DNA of 64,000 bases from Capsaspora owczarzaki ATCC 30864. Lineage: Eukaryota; Opisthokonta; Filasterea. This document shows positions 37,801 to 51,626 of this stretch, piece by piece. Numbering within the stretch: the first letter of the stretch is position 1; the number at the start of each line of letters is the position of its first letter. Location of the stretch: contig NW_011887292.1 of assembly GCF_000151315.2 (NCBI RefSeq), positions 404,358-468,357 on the forward strand, read 5' to 3'. Below the pieces are notes generated by a model that saw only the letters and a list, made by a program, of their open reading frames with translations, had not been told where the DNA came from and searched no databases. A program made the translations under genes and the position numbers.

Positions 37801-39775
37801 AAAGAAGAATCGCCTTGGCTCTGAGCTGAAAATCAAGGTGGTGGCTCCGCAAGGGTACCAGCTTGTGGGTGCCGACGTTGACTCTGAAGAATTGTGGATT
37901 GCCGCCTTGTTTGGCGACGCTCGATTTGGGCTGCATGGTGCCACTGCTCTGGGCTGGATGACGTTGGCAGGCAAGAAGAGCGATGGCACAGACATGCACT
38001 CCAAAACCGCTGCCACCCTGAAGACGGATCGTGACCACGCCAAGATTTTCAACTATGCGCGCATTTACGGAGCGGGAATGTCGTATGCCCAAAAGCTCCT
38101 CAAGCAGTTTGATGCCTCGCTGAGCCAGGAAGAGGCCGACAAGCGCTCCAGCGATCTGTACGCGAGCACCAAGGGCAGGCGAGACGGCCAAAGTCGCTCG
38201 CCGTCCCAGCCCACGGGCGAGTGGCGCGGTGGATCCGAGTCATACACGTTCAACAAGCTGGAGCAAATTGCAACGAAAAACCCGCGCACGCCTGCGCTGG
38301 GGTGCGAGATTTGCAACGCTCTGCATCCGAACGTGATCAAGGGCGAGTTTGCGACCACGCGCGTCAACTGGGCGGTGCAGTCGTCTGGTGTCGACTATCT
38401 GCACCTGCTGCTGACCTCGGTCAAGTGGCTGGTGCAGCGCTACAAGATTGACGCCAGGCTGTGCATCACCATTCACGATGAGGTGCGGTTTTTGGTGCGC
38501 GAAACAGACACTCTGCGCTTGGCCCTGGCCATGCAAGTGGCCAACTTGTGGACGCGCGCCTTGTTCTCGGCGCAAGTCGGCGTGTACGACCTCCCGCTAT
38601 CCGTTGCCTTTTTCAGTGGCGTGGATGTAGACCACGTTCTGCGCAAAGAGTCCAACCAAATCTGCGTCACTCCGTCGCAGCCAGTCCCCCTGGCCCTCGG
38701 TCGGACGCTCGACATTCAGCAACTGCTGTCTGAAACGGACAATGGAAGCTGGCTGATTCATCCGCCACCGACACCCACCGACGCAGCTGCTCAGCTTGCT
38801 TCAACGAGTGTTCGCGGTCTAACGCCGGCTCGGACCCTTCGGCCAGCACCGCCCAACGCCCACTTTAAGCCCGAAGTCAAGAAAACATCCGCAAAGGCTC
38901 TTAAGGCGGCAAAGGCACTGCCGACGACAATGACCGTTGAGGTGGATGCGATTGACGAGCCGCTGGACGATGAAGATGCGGAAGATTTCATCATGGAGCA
39001 AGGGCTGTCTGCGGAAGCGCTGCGTCAGCGGGTGGACAAGGCGTTGGTGGCCCTGTCTGGCTCGCAAGACACGGTTGCTGAAGACACGGTTGTCGATTTC
39101 GATGAGGCGCTGGAGGATGTCGGGGCTGCGATTCTAAGCGCAACGGAAACGCCCACCCACAACCAGTTTGCGTATCGTCCAAACTGGCTGAAATCGCGAG
39201 TGCAAGAGAAGGGCGCTGTTCGAAGCGCTGCATCAGAGGTCAAGGGCCGTTCAACAGCAGCAGCAGCAACCAAGTCCACTGCTCCTGGTGCATCGACATC
39301 AGCAGCCCAAGCAGCTGCTGTAGCCCCACCTCTGAGCACCGCCGCAAAGCGCACTAGGCAAAAGACGGTGGTGGTGCAGGTTCCCCATCCCGATTCCAAA
39401 TCCGCGTTCGTAGTCAAGAAGCCCGTCGCGCGGAAACCGCGTGCCAAGACTGCTGATGCGACTGCTGCAGAAAAACCGTCCAAGAAAGTCAAGGATGAAG
39501 CTGACGCCACTCTGACGAAAAAGTCGCGCACCAAGCTGCCACAGGAAGCGTCGCCAACGGTTGAGCCGGAAGCGGCTGCCAAAGTTGACGCTCCCAAAGC
39601 TGCGGCAAAGTCCAAGCGCTCCAAGTCAGCGTCAGAGTCCACTAGTTCCGAGTCTGTCCCAAAACCAAAGTCGTCCACTCCCAAAACTGCGGCAAAGTCC
39701 AAAGGTTCCAAGTCTGAGTCGGCGTCCGAGTCTGCCACAAAACCAAAGGCTTCGCGTGCTCGGACGACCAAGTAA
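34862..39775 (+). CDS. POLG: Mitochondrial DNA polymerase gamma, catalytic subunit
   Basis: Replicates mitochondrial DNA. Single exon of 1637 residues, about 400 longer than human POLG. The N-terminus is Arg/Ser-rich with a His/Gln run (MHHHHPHHHQQQ), consistent with a mitochondrial presequence. Exonuclease motifs: LTFDIENC (about residue 308), GHRVSYDRA and YCANDVRSTY. Polymerase motif A is GADVDSEELWIAALFGD (about 1003), motif B is HAKIFNYARIYGAG, motif C is ITIHDEVRFLV (about 1204). RVNWAVQSSGVDYLHLL is also typical. An acidic then Thr/Asn/Lys-rich low-complexity insert (about 37010-37280) separates the exonuclease/spacer from the polymerase. The last ~290 residues are a Lys/Ala/Ser-rich, histone H1-like tail not present in animal POLG. 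Confidence 0.96.
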   Translation: MLSAAFMLVSRTQRVQSVRSSCLVAQQRLMHHHHPHHHQQQMQVAKTKPQPLLTIAASCLGNLNIQANPRRGAASAAATTNTTTTSTTTNTSTNASPSQSPPTVAQAKPSLSSSSPLARSNELNLQMLSRPLHETVFGTQTPQVTWLAEARAHLKQHGLADKVADVMPEIDWELPPLQGDTIEEHFRKVGAETAAPYQQYAIDYASAAYQPSPTVDAWRAWPQEVQEPDAVIAPFENDNNHQPSRMPRLPFARHVPGSSTDDMVPIEQAIPPMPTRWSRAAGWTRIGRDGVVTQVPYPDLSETALTFDIENCVQAGPYPIMAAAVSVNAWYTWVSPQFLPWLDGTANSTTPNPKILIPFGNVRNVVRPDDRDASSSAAPTEGSNNPRQIDLNSVETVTGPPRLVVGHRVSYDRARILDEYFIRDSGLRFVDTASLHMCVTGERRERANSPFPKRTTLPTNDLADSGSLKDLCQFYLGEEVSKDARDIFVNGSLQDVADNFELLMAYCANDVRSTYRLYAKLLPAYMHKCPNPVSFAGMLEMGSCYLPIDATWYNFIAQGQAMYSESSGLVNLSLQQMATEALALAQVDPATGRPKYESDPWLRNLDWHAEPQRMTKEKRNKKGEITEPSRPVSKQRLAGMPEWYKALCPTGSDRPEKLTSRTMVTPYLLRLAWLGHPVRFIKGEGWGFVLPANQPRPPGVSTLMRRFFQLDSSSPTEKEEEEAAAEEEAAVAEDDEFAEQLEVLAGADANKDDADMIDNVSTTITTTTMDNIDHVNNTPNTTTRSTTKTKTKPATTAAAAAAAKKDRSHLEPVLFNDKTVPITVLHGQEPDWLVFYRIPHKGGETVRCGSPLAKDYLKALEKGVLTSQSETASKALALNTMCAYWVGVNRRVKSQFSILQDMLAASGNAFPVDPSTVPSDCLLPPSTISMGTEPRPPSSHGQDQASQLRQDFGAIVPQVVSAGTITRRAVEPTWMTASNAKKNRLGSELKIKVVAPQGYQLVGADVDSEELWIAALFGDARFGLHGATALGWMTLAGKKSDGTDMHSKTAATLKTDRDHAKIFNYARIYGAGMSYAQKLLKQFDASLSQEEADKRSSDLYASTKGRRDGQSRSPSQPTGEWRGGSESYTFNKLEQIATKNPRTPALGCEICNALHPNVIKGEFATTRVNWAVQSSGVDYLHLLLTSVKWLVQRYKIDARLCITIHDEVRFLVRETDTLRLALAMQVANLWTRALFSAQVGVYDLPLSVAFFSGVDVDHVLRKESNQICVTPSQPVPLALGRTLDIQQLLSETDNGSWLIHPPPTPTDAAAQLASTSVRGLTPARTLRPAPPNAHFKPEVKKTSAKALKAAKALPTTMTVEVDAIDEPLDDEDAEDFIMEQGLSAEALRQRVDKALVALSGSQDTVAEDTVVDFDEALEDVGAAILSATETPTHNQFAYRPNWLKSRVQEKGAVRSAASEVKGRSTAAAATKSTAPGASTSAAQAAAVAPPLSTAAKRTRQKTVVVQVPHPDSKSAFVVKKPVARKPRAKTADATAAEKPSKKVKDEADATLTKKSRTKLPQEASPTVEPEAAAKVDAPKAAAKSKRSKSASESTSSESVPKPKSSTPKTAAKSKGSKSESASESATKPKASRARTTK

Positions 39776-40584
39776 ATGTCATTGCGTTGCTTGTCGTGTA
39801 TTCTTTCCTGTTGGTGTGTTTATAAATACAAGCAGTTTGACATCCACAGTTGTTGTGCTGGCGTTTCAACTCGTCCTTTTCCCCCAGAGGACTCGTGTGC
39901 CCATATTTCAGCCAGAGTTCAGACTTTGTCTACACCAGCCAGACTCAGACTTCCAGACCTGTGACGCCGCTCTGGCTCGTTGCTGCGATCGCTTGGAGCG
40001 GAGCATTTTTCGTTTCGATGGTTCCAACAACACAAAACACGCCTGCACGTGAAATGTCCATTTTTCAAATCACGCTGCTTCCTTGAATCCGATGCGCTTG
40101 TTCATGCATTTGGCACGCCGTTTTCCAAGCCAAATGTTTCGTTTGATAATGTCAACAGTGCATCGCGACCAACACCCAAAAGCGGTTTCAATGTCAAAGT
40201 CGAAAGATCAGTTTTCATTTTTGTTTTTTGGTAACTTGGCTTTTTTTTTTTTTTTTTTTTTTTTGTTCTTGAGCTGTGTTTCACGGTGCCTTTCGTTGCA
40301 CGTGTGATTGAGCGCGCCAGAGTGTGATGGGCACTGGCACCCTGCCCGCAGTTCGTCATGCACGGTCGCTACACATCCAATTCCCCCCTCACAAACTCAA
40401 TACCAAAGCAGGCAGACCAGCAGGAGGGAGAGTGTCGAAACGAGAAGGAATCCCAACTCACGCCACTTGCTTTCCTAGTGTTCCTTTTTTTTTTCTTTTT
40501 TTTTTTTTTTTCCATTTGGTCTTCCTTTCCTCCCAACAACGTCGCCGTCTCACTGTTGCAGCTTGGTTGTTTTATTTTTCAGAC
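39776..40584. other. Intergenic spacer between POLG and AACS
   Basis: About 800 bp with long T runs (for example 40242-40264 and 40488-40512) and no convincing gene. It holds the POLG 3' UTR and the AACS promoter and 5' UTR; TTTTTCAG just before the AACS start could be a 5' UTR splice acceptor. Confidence 0.6.
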
Positions 40585-43500
40585 ATGGTTCAACCCACCG
40601 CAACATACCAAGAGCCGCTGTGGCGCCCGCGTCACCACGCGCACCATCATCATCATCACAAGCACCACGCTCAAACGCCGACAGTCGTGACTGAGCAACT
40701 CGCTGATGTGGCTGCCGCCGCCGCCACCGCCGCTCCTCCCGCGCGCCCCACGCAGATGGAGGCATTCACTGCCGCCGTCGCTGCCAAGCGCGGTCTCACT
40801 TTCGGTAAGGGCCTTCGTCGTACGCTCCAGCCCTTCCTGCATCATTTCGTTTCAGTGACTCGCAATGAGGTGATTTTTTTATCCTCTTTTTTTTTTTTTC
40901 TTTTTTTTTTTCAACTGAGGCGTGACTTTTTGTATTTTATTCTTCTCCTTTTGGTTTTTTGCTGTTCCTGGACGACCCAGCGACGCCGCAGTGTGAGGAA
41001 GAGGAAGAGGAAGAGAAAGAGAAAGAGGGCGCTGTGAACCAGCAGGCATTCTCAGCAGAAGCGCTGTGAGCGAATGAGGACGGGATAGGAAGAGAGAAGG
41101 AAAAGTAGGAACCCAAACCTGATTCATTGCACTTTCGCCCCCTCTCTCTGTTTGCATGACGACAATGGCGGGGAGCAGTTTTGTCGAATGGCCGGCGTGT
41201 GGAAGGGAAGAGTTGGTACAAGACGAACTCAGTCAATGCTTGTGTGGAGTGTCAATATTATTGGCGATGCACGGGGGCAACTCGAACGTCCACCGCTGAG
41301 TTTGACAGCCCCCACCAATGAGAGTAACAAGCCGAAAAGCGTCATGCATGACCAGCTGTCGCCTCTTTGAAAGTAGAGTTTTGCCTTTTCGTGGTTTTTT
41401 TTTCTAGTTAGTTTTGAGGGGTGGCGGGTGATGAGAAAAGTGCGCTGCATGATCAAAAGTCACGAACCAGTCGCTTTCGCCCCAACAAAAGCGGAACGTC
41501 AATTCCGACCCACCCACCCTCCTCAACACTCGACTTATCTTTGTCCTTGTCACTTTGCAATAGACTCGTACGAGAGCCTGCGCAAGTGGTCGGTCGACAA
41601 GTATGACGAATTCTGGGGTGACCTCTGGCAATTTGTCGGTATCAAGCACTCCAAGCCTTACGAACAGGTAACCAACGAACGCCATTGTCCAACTTGCGCC
41701 TCCCGTTTGGTTGTGGTTTTCTCAACGACACAAACTCTCGTAACCTCTCCCCCCCCCGCTTTCGCACAGGTCGTGGACATGACAAAGCAGCCTGTGGACG
41801 TGCCCGAGTGGTTCCGCGGCAGCCGCCTCAACTACGCCGAGCACCTGCTTGAGCACCCCAGTGACAAGGTTGCTCTCATCGGCACTGGTAAGCGACAAGA
41901 ATGGCAACAGAAGCGAATGCGACACGCGTCAGAAATGACTTACCTTTTCCCTTCCCCTTTTCTTGTACTTTGAACTCGACGCAGGCGAAAACACTCCGCC
42001 CACTCGTTATACTTTCGGCCAGCTCAAGGCGCTTGTTTCGCGCATTGCTGCTGCCCTCAAGAAGCAGGGCGTCAAATCCGGCGACCGCGTCGTGGGTTAT
42101 GTGCCCAACTGCATTGAGGCTGTCGCCGCCATGCTGGCCACCGCAAGCCTTGGTGCTGCCTGGAGCTCGACCAGCCCTGACTTTGGCGTCAAGGGTGTTG
42201 TGGAGCGCATTAGTCAAATCTCGCCGCGCGTTGTCTTCTCTGTGAATGCCGTGCACTACAATGGCCGCGTCCACGACCACACTGAAAAGCTCGACGCCGT
42301 TGTGCGTGACTTGAGCACGGTTCAGCGCGTCGTAGTGTTCCCGTTCGTTCAGGAGCACCCGTCGCCCATGCTCCATGCCAACTGGGTCAGCTTTGACGCC
42401 TTCCTCAACGAGGCCTCCTCTCCCACTGAGCCTGCCCCCGCCCTGGTGTACGAGCAGGTCCCCTTCAACCACCCATTATTCATCATGTTCTCGTCCGGCA
42501 CGACTGGCATTCCCAAGTGCATGGTTCACTCGGTCGGTGGAACGCTCTTGCAGCACCTCAAGGAGCACAGGCTGCACGGCGACCTCACCAGCGACGATGT
42601 CATTCTTTACTACACGACGGCTGGCTGGATGATGTGGAACTGGCTCATGACTGCCCTCGCTGTTGGCGCGACCGTTGTGCTGTACGATGGCTCTCCGTTT
42701 ATCCCTTCGCCCAATGTGCTGTGGGATTTGGTGGACGAGCTTTCCATCACCGTTCTTGGCACTGGCGCCAAGTGGCTTGCCGCCCTGGAAGAGAAGAAGC
42801 TTGTGCCAAGTGAGGAGACTTGTTTTTGTTGTTTTTTGATTGGATGATGGATTGAATGCATTTTTCTAACTTTGTGCTTTTTGTTTGTTTGGTTGTGTGT
42901 TTCCAGAGGAAGCTCATCATTTCAATAGCCTCCGCTGCGTTCTGTCGACTGGCTCGCCCCTCAAGCCCGAGTCGTACGATTACGTGTACAATAGCATCAA
43001 GCAAGATATTGTTCTTGGCTCGATTACTGGTAAGGCCTTTGTTTTTTGTTTTGTTTGTGTTTTGTTTGTGTTTTGTTTGTGTTTTGTTTGTTTGCTTTCC
43101 TTCGAAAACCAGCTTTACGAGTCGCTGTCGTTCACACAACTAAATGATGTGGTGTGTCGTTCGTTGAACAGGTGGCACGGATATCATCTCTTTGTTCGCT
43201 GGCCATCACGTCTCATTACCCGTCTACCGCGGCGAGATTCAATGCCGCTGCCTGGGCATGGACGTCCAGGCCTGGGACGACGACGGCAAGGAGGTCTTTG
43301 ACGTGGCTGGCGAGCTTGTTTGCGTCAAGCCATTCCCCTGCCAACCAGTCTTTTTCATTAACGACGATGATGGCAAAAAGTACAAGAAGGCGTACTTTTC
43401 CAAGTATCCCGGTGAGTGTGGTGATTCAACTTTCTTGTGGTTGTTTGTATGTTGGGTTGTTCAACGTTTTGTGTGCTCACATGGCGACTTTCGTTCGTAG

Positions 43501-44169
43501 GCGTGTGGTCGCACGGCGATTACATGATGGTGAGCTCGCAGACAGGCGGTGTCGTGATGCTCGGTCGTAGCGACGGCACCCTCAACCCCGCCGGTGTCCG
43601 CTTTGGCAGTGCTGAAATTTACAACATTGGTATGTGACGAATTCGACGGGCTGACAATGAATGAGCAAGACAGCAACGAAACTCTGTTACTAACAAACAC
43701 CTTTGGGTGGAATTTGGCAGTCGAGCAACCCGAGCTCTTCCCCGAAATCCTCGACGCGCTTTGCGTCGGTCAAAAGATGGGCGCCGACGAGCGTGTCGTG
43801 CTCTTCTTGATGCTGCGAAATGGCGAGTCTACTCTGGACAAGGCGCTGCTGACGCGCATTCAATCAACAATCCGCGCGCAACTGTCTGCACGTCATGTTC
43901 CTGCCATTATTCTGCCGATTGCAGATATTCCGGTCTGTATTGTTGCTTTTTTTGCCTGTGGTTTGGTTTGCTTTTTTTTGTTTGTTTGTTTCATGCACTC
44001 ATTCTCGCTCATTTCTCTTGTGTCTGCCCGCTAGTACACGATCAATAACAAGAAAGTCGAAGTTGCAGTCAAGAAGATTATCTCAGGCGAGCCTGTGACA
44101 GAGCGTGGCGCTTTGCGAAACCCTGACTCTCTCGATCTCTATGCCAACCTTGCAGCGTTGGCCTTGTAA
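40585..44169 (+). CDS. AACS: Acetoacetyl-CoA synthetase
   Basis: Cytosolic acyl-adenylating enzyme that activates acetoacetate to acetoacetyl-CoA for sterol and fatty acid synthesis. Nine exons: 40585-40804, 41564-41667, 41770-41887, 41985-42809, 42907-43029, 43172-43411, 43501-43629, 43721-43932, 44035-44169, giving 701 residues (human 672). Signature blocks: [30 protein letters not shown]-binding P-loop [52 protein letters not shown], and the C-terminal [10 protein letters not shown] that carries the adenylation Lys. The N-terminus has an extra poly-His stretch ([12 protein letters not shown]) and an Ala run before the first conserved helix. Intron 1 (758 bp) is T-rich and has no visible gene. 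Confidence 0.95.
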
Positions 44170-44456
44170 CTTTGAAAGCTGTTGGAATGTTTGATGTTCG
44201 TTTCTTTTTGACGCATGGTTTTCGTCTCCGGTTTTTTTCCTCTTTATTGAATTGCTTTTGCATTTGCACTTGCATTGAGTGTTTGGATTAAGTACAAAAA
44301 CAACAAACCGATTGCTTGCGATATTCTTCCATGTCTCTTCCAGCACGCAACAATCTGCACAGTTTGCAATCATGCTGCATCCAATGCCAATCTACCTTTG
44401 TGAGATATGATCTGCCCGCTCAGTCTTTTGTTTGTCGAGGATTTGATTGAATCGAA

Positions 44457-47945
<3,489 letters not shown>

Positions 47946-48149
47946 ATGGAATTGTTGTTGTGAATGCTCAACCCAATACATGTAGCCCGCTTTACCTTCA
48001 AAATTCTGAGCTACTTTTGTCGTGTTTTTTTTTTTTTTTTTTTGCCTTTTCCTCGCTCTTGTTTCTCTTTTTGAATTTCCCTCTTCTGAATGAGTTTGTA
48101 TGCTCGTCACTCCTTTTTTTCTTTTTCACTGTTGGCTCAATCTTCAGTC

Positions 48150-48978
48150 ATGCCGTCCATCGTCGCCAGCAGTACCATTGTTGCGTCGCTGGGATTGTTT
48201 GCGACCTCGTTCATTCTCTGCGTCGTCGCCGTCTCCACGCCCATGTGGCTCGATCGCGAGTCCTTTGGTAATAACAAAGCTAAAGCAACAATACAAGACT
48301 CCCAAAGCAGTGACCTGACTGGAGGTTGAGTGAGCCTGTGTGATGGGAAATCTGCGGCTTTTGCTCACCGCTCTGCTCTGCAATACAACCACCATTGCCA
48401 TTATCTGCAGGGACGCATACGAGGCTCGGCATTGTGCACCAGTGCTGGCCGTCCTTGTCGGGCTCCGAGTACTGCATGGTCGCGCCTATCGACCAGCTGC
48501 CCGTCGCTTGGCAGGCCGCCTACTGCCTGATGGTCGTTGGAATGATCTCGCTCTTTGGCGCCATTCTGTGCTCGCTCGGCGCTTGGTACAACACCCACAG
48601 CATGCGCATTGCATGTAACCTGGGATTCTTTGCTGGTAAGTCAGGGGAAGGGGTTTTGCGGGGGTGTGGCTTCGAGTTCTGAGAATCTCAGAGATTCCCA
48701 TTTGTTGGCAGACATGTCATGAATGGTTGTGTGTAGTTGCACATCGACTAACTCCCTCGCCTGTTGTCAAACTCATTCAATTCTCAGCGTGCTTGCTCGC
48801 TTTGGCCACTCTCATCTTCCCGGGAGGATTTAGCTCGCCTCTTGTGAGCGGGAAGGCATTCAAGCTGCCCGAGAATGTCTCTGTGGGCTATTCTTATATT
48901 CTGTTCATCCTGTCAACGTTGTTTGCGTTCTTGGCCGAGCTGTTTGCTGCACGAATCATTCTGCCAGTCCACTTTTGA
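48150..48978 (+). CDS. Claudin/PMP22-like tetraspan membrane protein
   Basis: Three exons: 48150-48267, 48411-48635, 48788-48978, giving 177 residues with four hydrophobic segments (about residues 8-30, 75-97, 112-130, 147-172). The first extracellular loop has the claudin-family pattern: a Trp after the first helix (TPMW), then a LGIVHQC-x9-C motif resembling W-GLW-C-C, followed by LPVAWQAAYCLMVVG, which matches the claudin LQAARALM stretch at the start of helix 2. Function could be membrane organisation or adhesion; it need not form junctions. LHFPL, CACNG and EMP proteins share this fold, so the subfamily is open. The start follows TTCAGTC and may lie just inside a second exon. Confidence 0.72.
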
Positions 48979-49400
48979 ACCTGCCTCCCTTCTTGCGGGG
49001 AGGTACCTTTCCACGAGCCGAGGGATGAATCGCTGTGGCAGCTATGGCTTCCTTGGCAACCATAGCGGGGTCACTGGAGTATCCCATCGTGAGATACTCC
49101 ATCTGATTGTTAACACTCTTTGTTTTTTGCGTTCGTTGTTGTTGTTGTTGTCGGGTTTCTTTTTCGTTTTGTTTTTTTTCTGCCGTTTGTTAGTTGAATG
49201 GATCCAGAATGGATTCTGTAATTACACCACCATTGTAAATAAATGTAACACCACCACGAAACGTCTTGCTCGGAGCCCGCAGCGAACAGAAATCGTAAAC
49301 TTCTGTACTGTAAAACGAGATGGACCTGATACTGTATATCTTTTTCATCTCTAGCACACCCTGCATCAAATAGCCACGGCGCAGAACCAGAACGAGCCGC
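48979..49400. other. Convergent spacer with two adjacent hairpins
   Basis: The 3' sides of the claudin-like gene (+) and DNAJC17 (-) meet here. Two inverted repeats lie 10 bp apart: GCTATGG/CCATAGC (49041-49066, 12-base loop) and GGAGTATC/GATACTCC (49076-49100, 9-base loop). No gene seen. T- and G-rich sequence follows. Confidence 0.65.
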
Positions 49401-50599
49401 TCAGCTGTGGGCGTGCTGAAGCCGTCGTCGCTCCTGGGCTTCGCGCATCCGAAGCAAGGTAACCCGCTCGTACTCTGTGGCATCCGCGGGAATTGGAGTC
49501 TGGGTGGATCTTCGCAAGGATGAGTCGCTTTGGCGACCAGCCATCTGAGGAAAGCGAAACGCGCGATGCCGCTGCACAAGCGCAGCCACGAGTTCGGCTT
49601 GATCGGCTGGGGCACCAGAGTCCTCCTTGAGGATAATTTTTAACTTGAGGTCGGCACCAATGGGCGCGTTGGAGAGGTTGGTGGCCGCAGCGAGTGCCCG
49701 GGCAGCGCCTTCCAGCGACGCAAAGCTTGCGACAGCACTTCCTGGGTTTTTCGACGTGAGCAAGGTGTCGAGACCTCCACAAGCTCCGAGCATTTCCCGA
49801 AGCGTGTCTTCTGTGAGTGGCGGATCTGCGCTGGGATTCCATCGAATCACAACACTTGCGCTTGCGCTCTGAGCGTCGTGTTGTTGCATGGGTTGTGCCT
49901 CGCTCGTAAACGCGTATGCAGCGTGTGTCGCCTGTTTCCTCTCTTCCTCGATGGTCCTTCGCATCTTTTCTTGCTCTTCCTGCAATCGCCGCATGCCATC
50001 CTTGCGAAGCCGCTCAATCTCGTGCGCCAACTGCGCGCGGAGGTGATCCTCATCCATCCTCGGACGCTTGTTCGCCGCCCCACCGTTCTCCGCCGCCCCA
50101 GCAGCAGCAGCAGCGGCCCTGCGTGCAGACGCCTCACTCTCTCTTCGCTCGAGATCGGCGCGCAGCTCGCGCTGGCGGTCGTTCATTGCCGACACGCGCG
50201 CCTTGTTGACGTTGCGAGCAGTGAGCAGTCCGTCGTACGCCTGTCTCGCCTTCTCGTCGCCCAATATTTCATACGCTGGTTGTTTGTTTTTTTGCGAGCG
50301 CGCGCGCACACACACACACAAGTCAGCAAAGGTCAGTGGAATGAGCAACTCACAAACGTCCATCCGACGCTTTTCCAATAGCCAAAAGCCAAGAGCCCAA
50401 GCCGCTGGTCGCCCTCCAAGCACTCACCTCGCGACAGTCGCTGGAACAACTCGTGTGCTGCTGGGTTGTCTGGGTTCTTGTCTGGATGGCACTTGAGTGC
50501 TCCGACGCGGTACGCCTTGGCAATCTCCTTCTCTGTGGCTGTCGGCTCGACATTCAGCAGCTTGTACAAGTCCTCCTTGAGCATGTCGCTTTCCGTCAT
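49401..50599 (-). CDS. DNAJC17: DNAJC17-like J-domain and RRM protein
   Basis: Nuclear co-chaperone associated with splicing. Two exons: 50428-50599 and 49401-50275, giving 348 residues (human 304). J domain at the N-terminus (about residues 10-75) with the HPD triad at 38-40 ([10 protein letters not shown]), continuing across the intron into [18 protein letters not shown]. Next comes a charged coiled-coil ([30 protein letters not shown]) with an Ala run, then an RRM-like domain starting [18 protein letters not shown] and including [17 protein letters not shown]. The start is set by similarity to the short DNAJC17 N-terminus; Met at 50584 is an alternative. Confidence 0.9.
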
Positions 50600-51070
50600 G
50601 GCTGAGGACTGATGCTTGTTTTCGTTCGTTTTGAGTGCAGTGTGGCTTTGTTTGGAAGATTCTATGCAAGTGGCTTGTGTTTCCGGGTGAGAGTCGGCTG
50701 AGCAACGAGAGATTAGAAGAGACAAAGTTGGACTGGCATTCTCAGATCCCATCCCATCCCATGCCGCGCGAATGAATTGCTTTGTATTATCAATCGTTCA
50801 CTCAAAAATGCACAGAGTCAGATTTCCATTCGAGAGCGTGAGTTCAAACTTCAACGCTCTGCTGAGCTGGAAGCAGCTGGAAGCGAATTGGAAACAGACC
50901 AAAAGGAGTGCGAGATCGCCTCGCACTTCCGATTCGCACTCTGTTTTGCTCAGTTTAAAAGCGCATTTCGTCCAACCCAAGCTGCTCCTCACTCCTCTTT
51001 TTTTCATCAAGAAAAAGAAAAAGCCTTTACAAGACTCCTACTCTTATTATTACACAAGCTACATACAACC
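50600..51070. promoter_or_regulatory. Divergent spacer between DNAJC17 and the NDUFA4-like gene
   Basis: About 470 bp between two outward-facing start codons, so both promoters should lie here. It contains a short tandem ATCCC repeat near 50748-50761. No further gene was recognised. Confidence 0.5.
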
Positions 51071-51289
51071 ATGAGCGCTATCAACGCCGTCATTGCCGAT
51101 GTCAAGCAGTTCAAGGAAATCATTCCGCTGCTCGCCGTTGTCGGCACCGCTGTCACCTATGGCGTCGGATCAATGATCCACACCTCAAGGAAGACCGATG
51201 TTGTCTTTGACCATCGCAACAACCCCTTCCCGTGGCAGCAGGTCTCGTCAGCAACCCCTGCTCCCAAGGCGCACCAACGACGACCTTAG
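51071..51289 (+). CDS. NDUFA4/COXFA4 (MLRQ/B12D)-family small mitochondrial protein
   Basis: Single-exon 72-residue protein. An N-terminal amphipathic segment precedes one membrane helix (EIIPLLAVVGTAVTYGVGSM, about residues 15-35). HTSRKTDVVFDHRNNPFPWQQV then matches the family pattern DVxWDRxNNPEPWN of NDUFA4, which associates with cytochrome c oxidase in the inner mitochondrial membrane. It lacks the longer C-terminal tail of the human protein and ends in a basic TPAPKAHQRRP. The assignment rests on the short RNNPFPW block and the overall size. Confidence 0.72.
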   Translation: MSAINAVIADVKQFKEIIPLLAVVGTAVTYGVGSMIHTSRKTDVVFDHRNNPFPWQQVSSATPAPKAHQRRP

Positions 51290-51626
51290 ATTTTTGAAGG
51301 ATGGGTCTCAGACTGCTCTTCCAAATCCGCCTTTCGTAATATTGTACACCACGAAAATGGGGTTGTTACTTTATGTTTAAAGGAACAAATCCTGTGTATT
51401 GTTAGTTTTTCATTGTAAATACAAGCATTCAAATCTCAGAACTTGAAATCCAAAACCTTTTTTCATTGTCGGTTCCACGCAGCTTGTGGTCGGAATACAT
51501 TGCCTTCATCTTTTGAAGCCTCGTCCATGCATGACATGCACGACAGTCCTATTTTTGTTTTTGGACTTTGCGCGCTTCCAGTTTCTCAGAACGAGCCAAA
51601 CGCGTCATTGCCACCAAAACCTTCCA
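51290..51626. other. Intergenic spacer before Derlin
   Basis: About 340 bp with no gene seen. It contains the 3' end of the NDUFA4-like transcript and the upstream region of the Derlin gene. Confidence 0.6.

Noticed and set aside
37214-38191. 325-residue minus-strand open frame inside POLG
   Set aside because: Antisense shadow of the POLG polymerase domain.
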